Below are positions 46,934 through 55,753 of a DNA stretch of 64,000 bases, in pieces (the first letter of the stretch is position 1; every line of letters begins with the position of its first letter). The stretch spans positions 1,178,001 through 1,242,000 of the forward strand of contig JAVLRN010000010.1 in assembly GCA_032821775.1 (NCBI GenBank), in the 5' to 3' direction. Source of the stretch: Sanguinoderma infundibulare (taxonomy: Eukaryota; Basidiomycota; Agaricomycetes; Polyporales; Polyporaceae). The notes beneath the pieces were generated by a model. It was not told the origin of the DNA. It saw only the letters and a list, made by a program, of their open reading frames with translations, and did not search any database. The translations under genes were made by a program, and so were the position numbers.

Positions 46934-48700
46934 ATGGCCCAGCAGCTGTTGCAGGAGTTCGACTCGCTGTCGCTAGCAGAACGTCCGCCCTCTATCTCCC
47001 GCCTGTCAGGCCACTTGCTACTCGAGATATTCGACTTTGTCCTTGTGGAGCCCAATCCCGACCACAAGCCTGGATTTTTCAAACATACAAGCCACCAATG
47101 GAAGGATCTCCGTCTCGTTTGCCGCGCGTGGAACGATCTGGTGTTGGAGACACGAGCCTTGTGGACCACCATCTACGTTGGTCTACCCCGACCCGCATCA
47201 TTGTACCCTAGACCACGCAAAGGAAGAAAAACATCGTCCGCCTTCTACAACGGTCGGCCGTCGTCCGTCTTCGCGACCAACTTCGCCCTCCACCGATCTG
47301 GATCTTTGCCCATCGACGTGTCCCTCGCTTCTGATTACGGGTCCTCCTCCCTTGAAGAGCTCCAGCTCCTCCTCCAGCCCTTTCACCCTCATCTCCACCG
47401 CATCCGTTTTCTCAACTTATGGGATGTCAAACTCTCCACGTTAAATGATCTCGTCGCTACCTTGTTCAATCTTGACGTCAACTGGAGAGCCTTGGAAGGA
47501 TTGTCGTTCGGCATATACAGGGAAGGACTTTCAGACGCTACGAGGGAGAATTTGTCACGGAGACGTCCCCGACACGTGAACCCGGTAGATCTGCACTTGT
47601 CTCACCACCGCTTCCCGAAGCTTCGCCACCTGGAACTCAGCGGTATTCATATCACCGCACCTCAGGACAGGCTCCTCTACGCCCAACTGCGCTCTCTTTC
47701 TTTGATCTCGTGCTCCACCGCGTTCTCCTTTGACGAGTTCCTCGACGTCCTATCACGGAGCACGAAACTTGAAGAACTCACCCTCGGTCACTTCCTGCAG
47801 TATCTTAACAAGGTTTCTTCCCCTGCTGAGGCAGACGACGCGGTGCAACGGAAGCTAGTGCATTGGCCCCACCTGGCCAGTCTCACTCTGAACTGCAACG
47901 TGTCGCACCTCGCGTCAAAATTCCTCTCCCGCATCGCCCTCTCCCCACACACCTCCCTCGTCCTGCTGTCAGATGGTCAACTGGTTACCCAACGCGATGA
48001 CACCATCACGGCGTCCCTCCCTCCCGACTTCGCCAAACTCCCAGTGTTGGCCAACACCACAGAGGTCGAGGTCGCCACAGACACCAAGAAATACCATCGC
48101 CGTATATTGACCTGCAAGTCCGGCTCTTCGAACGCCACCGCTACACTCGTCCACACCCCGGCGAGCGGAAATTCCGACCGCGACCTCCCAAACGGGCTGA
48201 AGGACTGCATCCACATGCTGGGATCTACTCCCCTCAACCGGCTCACCGTCCGGGGGACGAACGTCGCCCAAGGCGACTGGGCCTCGGTGTTCCGCGCTTT
48301 CCCCGCCTTGACCCACCTCAGAGTCGACTGCGGACTCGGTCGCGGTCTGTCCAAGGTCGTCCAGGACCTCCTCGCCGTCTCGATGCCCACGGACGCCGAC
48401 GACTGTCCCGGTCCCGGTCCCGGTCCCGTCCCCCGTCTGACGCACGTCTCCCTCGAAGGCGTGCCGGCGGCGGATCTGTTCGGGATTCTGCGCCAGTGCT
48501 TGCAGTTCCGCGCGGGCAGAGGGATGCCCCTGGAGAAGTTGGAGCTGACGCTGCATTGCGACAGCGTCGGGGACAGCGAGCAGTGGCGCAAGAACTGTGT
48601 CCCGCGCTTGCGTGCGCTTGTGTCGGGTGGGCCGGAGCTCGAGGTGGAATGTGAGGTGACGCTTAAAGGACTCAAGGACTTGGATGGGGATATCGAGTAG
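46934..48700 (+). CDS. F-box/LRR-type protein (intact, single exon)
   Basis: An uninterrupted 588-codon frame starts MAQQLLQEFDSLSLAERP. The F-box-like region is SISRLSGHLLLEIFDFVLVE with WKDLRLVCRAWNDLVLETR and ALWTTIYVGL after it. Leucine-rich segments with the spacing typical of this fungal family follow, such as HRFPKLRHLELSGIHITAPQ and LYAQLRSLSLISCSTAFSFD. Such proteins usually link a substrate to the Skp1-Cul1 ubiquitin ligase. This is the only F-box/LRR gene in the window with a clear start, F-box, full LRR part and stop. It has no intron. Confidence 0.9.
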   Translation: MAQQLLQEFDSLSLAERPPSISRLSGHLLLEIFDFVLVEPNPDHKPGFFKHTSHQWKDLRLVCRAWNDLVLETRALWTTIYVGLPRPASLYPRPRKGRKTSSAFYNGRPSSVFATNFALHRSGSLPIDVSLASDYGSSSLEELQLLLQPFHPHLHRIRFLNLWDVKLSTLNDLVATLFNLDVNWRALEGLSFGIYREGLSDATRENLSRRRPRHVNPVDLHLSHHRFPKLRHLELSGIHITAPQDRLLYAQLRSLSLISCSTAFSFDEFLDVLSRSTKLEELTLGHFLQYLNKVSSPAEADDAVQRKLVHWPHLASLTLNCNVSHLASKFLSRIALSPHTSLVLLSDGQLVTQRDDTITASLPPDFAKLPVLANTTEVEVATDTKKYHRRILTCKSGSSNATATLVHTPASGNSDRDLPNGLKDCIHMLGSTPLNRLTVRGTNVAQGDWASVFRAFPALTHLRVDCGLGRGLSKVVQDLLAVSMPTDADDCPGPGPGPVPRLTHVSLEGVPAADLFGILRQCLQFRAGRGMPLEKLELTLHCDSVGDSEQWRKNCVPRLRALVSGGPELEVECEVTLKGLKDLDGDIE

Positions 48701-48869
48701 ACTGGCATTGGCTTGGACTAACGTGCACGGGTTAGTTAGATCTTGCAATATGATTGCGAATGTTCATTTCGGATGCGTCCTCGTGATCTTTAAAATATAG
48801 AATAAGTTCTTCCACTCCATTTGCCTCCGTAGTGAGATACGGTCGACTCGCATTCGCGTTCCCCCCACC

Positions 48870-49290
48870 GCGTCTTGGACTGGGTACCGGAGGAAGGCTT
48901 CTTCTCCAGATATGTCGCCCCCAGCCAAACGTTAAGTAGACTCTTGCAGGCATACTTAGTATCTAGCGACGCATAGCTCTCGACGGCTGAGTGCGCCGAA
49001 CGGAAAGGACTACTTGTGGAAGGCGAAGCTCAGGCTCTCTGGGAAGTTCAAGGTGTGCTCCCGGATAAATTTTCACTCCACGCTGCCGCGTTGCTCATGT
49101 GCTTTCGATCTCTTTAGCTCGTAGATGCGCGCACGGACGCGGTCGTAGCGGAGACGCATGCTGCCAACTTGGGAATCCTCGCTCCCAAACATAACATGGG
49201 CATCGACGCGGCTCCAGAGGGCGTGCTCTTCCTAGCTCTCGCTCGTCGTAGTGTCGGTAATGGCCGATTGACAGCTTTCAAGGTTTGTGG
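48870..49290 (+). pseudogene. DUF6593 relic (copy H) with a mutated splice donor
   Basis: The end of exon 1 (WVPEEGFFS), an exon 2 (RRLSAPNGKDYLWKAKLRLS, 76 nt instead of 70) and part of exon 3 (NMGIDAAPEGVLFLALARR) follow the family pattern. The donor after exon 1 reads ATATGT where GT is expected. The N-terminal half of exon 1 is not recognisable. It lies 30 kb from the main array. Confidence 0.55.
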
Positions 49291-49634
49291 ACGGTTATTG
49301 AACCGGATCGTTGCCACAACTTGACGACAGACTCTACCTCCTCCTGCACCGGGTTCGCGAAGCGCCTCGAGCGGAACCAGATTCGGCAGGCAGCTGGAAC
49401 ACGACTGGACGACCTCAGGTCACTCAATCACTGACAGATGGTAGAACGTGGCGAGTTGCAAGCTGCGGTGTTCCCTTCATATTCAGGGAGGACGTGGGTT
49501 AAGACGCTCAGGGAGTTCAAGGATGAGATGTGGGAGCTGTCGCGCAGCGGGATGCTGACTGTCATGATTCATCGAGACCAAGATATAGAAGTACATGGCC
49601 TGGAGTGCATACGTCTAGTCAACTTGAATTCCTC
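49291..49634. other. Gap after the DUF6593 relic
   Basis: A 69-codon plus-strand frame at 49438-49647 (TWVKTLREFKDEMWELSRSG) looks protein-like but belongs to no family I know. It may be further debris. Confidence 0.25.
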
Positions 49635-51731
49635 TCATAAGCCGTGAGAGATTTCGCGGACCAGGAGTTCCGCACGAGAGCTCCGAGGCTCGATGATGTA
49701 CTCGTACCGTCGAACATGCCTGATAGTAAGTGGTATCAGCGGTATGTTGAATCGAATATGAAAAACGCAAAACGCACGAGAATATGCTACCCTTAGCCCT
49801 ATATTCGATCTTGGCAGGCATAGCATGTTCGTCCATAGGCGGCCGGATGTCGAGGACATGCAGGATAGTCGCACAGAATATGAGCAAGGATGCCTGAGCG
49901 AAGTGACGACCAGGACAGACCCTAAGATTTAACCATATGAGAGTTTTGGCCTACAACAAGACGCAACGATATCCCATGCGTCCATACTGACCTCCGCCCA
50001 AAGCCAAATACATATTCAGCGGGGTCTCTTGCGGGCGGCTTGCCTCCATCAGGCATGAAACGCTCTGGTATGAATGCTTCTGGATCGGGGTATTCATCCG
50101 GATCTCGAGAAATAGCCCTTATGTGTGTGCGAAGTGAGCGTGATCGACGACATCGGAAAAAAGGGAGTAAATCCGAGTAAGCGACGTACCATATATTTAC
50201 ATTGATTATGGTGCCCGCAGGGATGTCATATCCCATGTACGCATCATCTTCTCCGGCAACGTGTGGTAGTCCAAATGGTCCCATGATGTGCCATCGCTGC
50301 GTTTCCTTCACGACGGCCTGAATGTACGGAAGGGAGTCGAGGTCGGAGAATTCTGGTAGTCGATGAGACCCGACGATCAGATCAAGCTCTTGCTGGGCTT
50401 TCTTCTGCACATTGGGATGCATGGCCATGGCGAGGAAGAATGCTTCCATGGCCGAGTTGGACTAGGTGCAGCAGAGGTAAGCACCAACAATCGGAATCAC
50501 AGAAGAGAATGCATGCCGTTTCAACGCCCGCTGGAGTCAAAATTGATCCCCTCATAAGTGGAATGCGGCGCAAGTGAAGACTGAGCACGGACCTACAAGA
50601 GTAGTTGCTGTGGCATACTGGCACATCACCCTTAGTTCAGGCGCATGCAGATCCTCCGCGTTGGCATCTGCTAGGATTCGAGTTACCATTGAATCATTGA
50701 TTACACCATCGACCTAGGCATAGTATGCGGAAGTCAGAAATCATCCCTTGCATTCATCGACGTTAAGAAATCTCACTGTAGCAGTTGTAGACAGAGAATA
50801 AAGCTTGGCGGTGATCGCATCCATCTCACCCTTCTTCGCCACAGCGTGCCGCTTTGCATGCATTCCAGGGAGCCAGGTAGGGAGCCAACGCAAAAAAGGA
50901 AACACTTCCATCGCATGCGCGCTGGTGCCCAGCAAACCTTCGACGACCGTTGCAATGCTATTGACCATACGGAAGTACTCGCGATGGCCTTCATTATCGG
51001 TGAGCTCGATGCCATATACGACACGCATGATCGTCTCCCTGACTGCGCTGGAGAGCCTTTCTTGGGCGATGCACACGAATGACAAGTTGAGTCACTTACC
51101 TGTTGAGGTGCGTGACGACGTCCTTTGGGGACTCTAAAAGTCGGCAGAGCAAATTTCGAGCGACGTCCAGTTGGATCGACTGCCATTGTCCAATAGAATC
51201 AGGTCCAAACGTCTTGTGGAATGCACGGCGATGCTCGCGCCATGTCCGCCCGTAGGGCATGAAGGGAAAGAACTTGTCCATGCCGAGACTGACCGGAACT
51301 CACTGAGAGGAGGCACGGGCGAACACGAATGACACGTACAGTTTAACCATGACGGAGTCTGGACGGTGGGACATGTTCAGCGACTTCTTGTCAAGCAGCT
51401 CGAGGGCGTGGTGGAGGGAGTTGACGGTGATTACTGGCTGTCCGAGGATGTTGAGGTAGACAATATCCCCTGGTCATCGCTAATCAGCGTGATTAACAAG
51501 GCCACGAGTATTACACTGCTTACCGTAGTCCCTAGACAATGCGAGCCACGATGCGCCGTTGTTGGATCGCGGCAGATCGAGAGCATTCCCGAGGATGGGG
51601 AGCGGTCGAGGGCCTGGGGGTAGTCGAAGAGCGTGGTTACGCTGGATTAGGGCCTTGATTAATAGTGCTAAGATGCTACCGAGGGCAGCCCATAGTTGCC
51701 ACGAGGTAGCTGACGGCGCATCAGAGGCCAT
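49635..51731 (-). CDS. Cytochrome P450 monooxygenase, gene 2
   Basis: Ten exons give 522 residues: complement(51524..51731, 51340..51469, 51100..51288, 50777..51056, 50593..50713, 50517..50530, 50190..50461, 49992..50117, 49778..49921, 49635..49719). The anchor is WQLWAALGSILALLIKALI, then PPGPRPLPILGNALDLP. The I-helix AGVET lies on a 14-nt exon (50517-50530), followed by an intron that starts with GC instead of GT. The EXXR helix is VVKETQRW, the PERF-type segment FIPERF, and the haem loop FGFGRRVCPG. Six exon lengths are equal or nearly equal to those of P450 gene 1, so the two are paralogues. The 5' part exists again as a truncated inverted copy at 32.4-33.3 kb. ER-anchored oxidation of an unknown substrate is expected. 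An upstream ATG at 51770 would add 13 residues. Confidence 0.92.
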
Positions 51732-52341
51732 GGAGGTCAGAGGAAGAAAGGCGGAGATCGTCTGCACCAAGTCTTACGTCGTGGGCCCGTCTCTATATAC
51801 AAGGACACCAATCGGCTCAGTAGAGGAATCAGCGCCGCTTCAGCGATAGGAATGCTAGACTCGACACACCTGCCAACCGAATGGGGTACCCTGAAGTCAT
51901 GTAGTGAACTCACAATCATCGTGGATGCAAGCAAAGATATCATCATCAGCTGCCGTGAGTCGTGACTCCTTGAAGGGCAACTAGATTCTTTGCAGCGTAC
52001 TTCTACTGCAGTTTTCGTACGCAGTAGTACTACGATGGCCACTTGCGATCGAGTCCCAAGAGGCCGGGCCGGTGCACGAGCTCATTTGTGGTGTCGGTGA
52101 GGTGAAAAGACAGATCCTGTCGTCGCCCTTCCAGGAATCGCAAGTCATGGGGCCACCGGAGTGCCGCGGAGGCGCTGTGGCGGCCGCTCCCCTCGCGATC
52201 CTGCCCCTCTTCATCCTTTCTCGGTCCTCCTCGTTTCCGCCCTTCAAGTCGCCGGATACTGCTGCTGGCCTCACTTAAGTACGCTCCAAGGGCGCAAGCC
52301 TTCGTCAGATGCTCAGCCCAAGCGACGGGGCACCGAAGAAA
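51437..52341 (-). repeat. Repeat block beta, copy 2
   Basis: This is the inverted counterpart of 32420-33273 and includes the first exons and promoter of P450 gene 2. Similarity ends at about 52341, where block alpha begins. Confidence 0.85.
51793..51799 (-). promoter_or_regulatory. TATA-like box of P450 gene 2
   Basis: TATATAG on the minus strand lies about 62-68 bp upstream of the ATG at 51731, as in the duplicated fragment. Confidence 0.4.
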
Positions 52342-52344
52342 TTT

Positions 52345-52633
52345 CATCAGTAATTCACACGAGTTCTGAATGTCTGGATTTCTGGCGCTTAGGGCGCCTA
52401 AGAGGTCGAAAACACAGACATCGACCTACCGTCAGCCACCCACCCTTCGCAGCGCCAAGGTTTGAGGTGCGGGAGGTATTATTGCTCTTGCGCAACCGTT
52501 TGGGAGCGCGCGGACTGGAGAGCATGTTGGTGCTTGCACGTTGACGCACGGCGACGACCAGCGTTGCCGATGATGGCGCCCGTCGTGCACCAGTTTCGTC
52601 GTCGGAGGGTGTTCAGGGGACATCTGAGCCATT
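52345..52633 (+). repeat. Repeat block alpha, copy 2
   Basis: Direct repeat of 31264-31567. Here it is placed between the inverted block beta and the truncated F-box copy 2. It ends exactly where F-box/LRR similarity starts. Confidence 0.8.
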
Positions 52634-53921
52634 CGGATCCGCTACCACCATCGACGTCAGTTTCGAAGGCGATATCTCCCACAAGCAGCTGTCCCTTCTT
52701 CAACCCAACTGCCATCGTCTCCAGGGTCTGCGCTTGCCTTGGTCGCCCAAGGCGGCCCAGTTTTTCCGGTCGAACTTGCCTGCTTTGGAAACCTTGGAAA
52801 TCTACGGAAACTACAGGTCGTTCGAGACAAAATCAGATGGATTCACGGACTTGCGGATCACCTCCCAACGCTTTCCCCGCCTCACCGACCTGGTCCTCAT
52901 CCACGCTATCATACCAAAGGACCCTCTGGTCTATGCCCAAATTCGGAGGCTTTCGCTTATGGCGTGCCCTTGTGATCATTCTCTCGAGCGGTTCGTCAAG
53001 CTGCTCGGAGACATGCCACATCTAAACCATCTCGAGCTCGTCAACTTCCTCCAGGAACTCTCCGACGGACAGAACGCGAACCACGCACGACTCGGGCCTC
53101 CGCGATCCCTGCCATCTTTGGTCTCCCTCCGTCTGCGATATCATCCTCCATCGTCTTCGTCACGCTTCCTGTCTCATATCATTGTTCCTGCTCCCGCGTC
53201 TCTCTCCGTCATCGCGAGAAGTGCTCGCGATCTACCACCTGAAGGTAGCCTTCGTGACCTCGTCTGCCCGGCTTCCAACTCAAACCTCTCCGTCACGTTA
53301 CCCGGGCTATCAACTATGACCCACGCCACGCTCTCCGTCTTGCCAAGCCAGTATTCCCTTCTTTGTCGGTCTGCGCCCGCCCAAAAGGACATGATCACCC
53401 TCGGGTTCGAATACCACCATGAAGCAGATCATACCATGCGCATGCCGGACGGTTTGAAGGACATCATGAGGGTTCTAGGTGCCGCATCTTTGACGCACCT
53501 GGACATCATTGGTGATTGCGGGACGGCCGACGCCCAAGCGTGGGCCACGCTCTTCCGCACCCTCCCGTCCTTGATATCCCTGAGCACGGGCGCCGACCAC
53601 GCCGTATTCGCGGGGCTTCGAGAGGCGTCGGAGACCCCGACCAATGAAGCGACCGCATGTCCGAGCCTGGAGTCGCTCGTGGTAGAGGGAGAGGGTTGGC
53701 ATTCATCGGTGCAGTTTAGGACCGCTGTCGATGCCCTCGTGGACTGTCTCGAGTATCGCGGCGCCGAGAGGGGCACTCGGCTGAAGGAGCTGCAGGTGAA
53801 ACTTAGTTTCCCGACGAACGGGGAGGAGGTCCGGTTCAGGGATAGATGTCTCCCTCTGCTGCAAAGCGTTGTTTCAGGTGTAGTGACGTTTACACGGTTG
53901 GAGTTCAATCCGGACCGTTGA
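52634..53921 (+). pseudogene. F-box/LRR gene, copy 2 (5' truncated, F-box missing)
   Basis: Similarity to copy 1 starts at GSATTIDVSF (copy 1 position about 34286) and runs through the LRR part to a stop at 53921. The reading frame is open throughout: LPALETLEIYGNYRSFETKS, RRLSLMACPCDHSLERFVKL, HLDIIGDCGTADAQAWATLF. The start codon and the F-box, present in copy 1 at 34287-34677, are absent and replaced by repeat block alpha. An internal start could in principle give an LRR-only protein. The 3' end, missing from copy 1, is complete here. Confidence 0.8.
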
Positions 53922-54490
53922 TAAGCCTGTAATTCGGTCTTCGCTGTACTGTTATTCGTTCGTGTTTTGTACAATTCGCCTGCCCTCTGGCATCATAATG
54001 CCCCAAATGGTAATCTTCTCTTCATGATCTTCAACGAGCACACGCAGATTGTTGGCAAACGTGAGAAGATGATTAGCAGCGCTTGCCATTGCGTTTGAAG
54101 GCTCTGAACCTCAGCCTGCTCGGTGCACCACCACGACGTCGCCGGTGCCCATCACCCGAGGAGGGGAGGTGTGTGACTTTGTTTTATTCGTGGTCGACAG
54201 TGGCGGTTAGTACGACCGTCATTGATTCCAACTTTTGGTTGCTCACCCATCTTTTCACAGGTCTCGCTTCGTGTGCGGCGATTGCGTTGATTGCGAGTCG
54301 ATGAGTCGAGTGGGGTTCCTCGGTACCTCGGTAAGCACAAAACTATGTTTCAAGTGGTTGTGTCTCCTGATAAAAGTCCTTGTAGTCGAGTGGTCCGAGG
54401 CAAGCTCAGCTCGGGGATCCTGACGCCGCGTACCCCGGTGGCACTCCGTGGTCTCATATCCCCGCCCCGCCCCCGCTTAATGACGTACGC
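53922..54490. other. Debris; possible DUF6593 scrap near 54005-54075
   Basis: A short plus-strand stretch reads NGNLLFMIFNEHTQIVGKRE, resembling TTIFNEDRQIVGVLDQ of the DUF6593 genes. Nothing else was recognised. Confidence 0.3.
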
Positions 54491-54776
54491 AGGGGATATT
54501 CAGAAGTATTTGGATGAGCTCGACATCAAGAAGCAGAAGGAGGGCAAGTTCCACGAGAAGGTCGAGAATGTCCTGACGCTCGTGCGCAAGGAGGCGATCG
54601 TGAGCGGGGTGTTCTTCGGCACGACGGGCTGGAGCGGCAATGTCACCCTCCTCACGCTGCTGGGTTATTGTGGGTCGCTTGTGAACAAGGGCACGATCTC
54701 CGTCGGCGACTTGACAAGCTTGCTGCTGTACACGGTCTATGTGGGCAACAGGCTGCAGATGCTAACGTGCCGCTCC
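54491..54776 (+). pseudogene. ABC transporter transmembrane-domain fragment (mitochondrial MDL1/ABCB10 type)
   Basis: The plus strand reads KFHEKVENVLTLVRKEAIVS, then GVFFGTTGWSGNVTLLTLLG, then GTISVGDLTSLLLYTVYVGN, and ends with LQMLT. This is the last part of the membrane domain of half-size ABC transporters of the MDL/ABCB8-ABCB10 group. The nucleotide-binding domain (Walker A, signature, Walker B) does not follow, and the upstream membrane helices are missing. It is an isolated gene piece of about 285 bp. Confidence 0.8.
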
Positions 54777-54891
54777 GTTGTGTCCGCGACATGTTTATCC
54801 GCGTTTCTGTTTCCACGGTTTGTTGTGTTCTGTTTGCGCATTTTGTCGTGTACTGTTCTCATACTATGTGTTTTTGTTTCAAGGTAACGTA

Positions 54892-54967
54892 TTACTGATG
54901 GTATAGTGGCCTTCATCACACATATTATGTGTCAGCCTTGCGAGGGTTCGAATCCCGAATTGTACTT
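54892..54967 (+). other. tRNA-like relic with intact A- and B-box motifs
   Basis: TGGTATAGTGG (54899-54909) resembles the A box and GGTTCGAATCC (54945-54955) is a perfect B box, 35 bp apart. The acceptor stem and outer T-stem pairs do not form, so this is a decayed tRNA or tRNA-derived element rather than a working tRNA. Confidence 0.4.
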
Positions 54968-55084
54968 TAAGTCGAAACTTTACAATGTACAGGCGCCTAC
55001 ACAGATGCATCCGTAACGTGCACGGGCGAGTGAAGGCAATCCAGTGGTGCTGGTACCACACCACTAGAGGGCCTTCACTCACCC

Positions 55085-55615
55085 ATGTTTTTAGAAACCC
55101 TGGAGATCGCATGGAACACAGGGCTCATGGGCATGCCCGGAGTGCATTCCTCCAACTTGGAGCTTACCGCTCAACGGTTCCCCAGTATCAAGGCCATGTT
55201 CCTCACGTGCACTACCATACCGACGGATGCTTCGTTCATCGCGCCGCTCCGGAAGATCTCGCTGAATTCGTACTCTTGTAAGGTTTCTCTTGAGCAATTT
55301 TTGGAACTCCTGGAGAACATTCCAGGCCTCAAACACCTCGAACTCGACGGGTCTCTCTATTTTCCGTCCGGAGATCAGAGCGAGAATGGGGTCACTCCAC
55401 GTATCGGACCGCCGCGGAAGCTCCCAGGCCTCGTCTCACTGCGTCTTGTCACGAGCTCGGGCCGTGCACAAGACAACTTGATACCGTTCCTTTCCCAGAT
55501 CGTGCTCCCTCCAACAGCATCAATCTCGGTAATAGCCAATACTGGACTCGTCGAGCACGCGCAGGGCGCGACCCACTTTATCTTGGGCCATGCAGAAAAC
55601 ACTGTGGCAAATTGA
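55085..55615 (+). pseudogene. F-box/LRR gene fragment (LRR part only)
   Basis: The frame MFLETLEIAWNTG, then LELTAQRFPSIKAMFLTCTT, RKISLNSYSCKVSLEQFLEL and PRIGPPRKLPGLVSLRL parallels the central LRR section of the F-box genes at 33-34 and 52-53 kb but is clearly diverged. No F-box precedes it, and it stops at 55615 before the usual C-terminal region. It is a fragment truncated at both ends. Confidence 0.65.
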
Positions 55616-55753
55616 AACTGGCAGACATTTTTCAACCTCACGTACATCCGAAATGGTATATAGAATACAATGTTCTTCTTTGCCTGTAAAGGCGAAGAAA
55701 ACGATCAACACATAGGCACACCGAGAACGACAGCGATGAGACATCGACCAACG

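Noticed and set aside
47969..48748. 259-codon minus-strand frame opposite the F-box/LRR gene
   Set aside because: Antisense shadow with no motif; the plus-strand frame is complete and family-like.
54892..54967. Functional tRNA gene
   Set aside because: A and B boxes are present, but the acceptor stem does not pair and the T stem has only three pairs; kept only as a relic.
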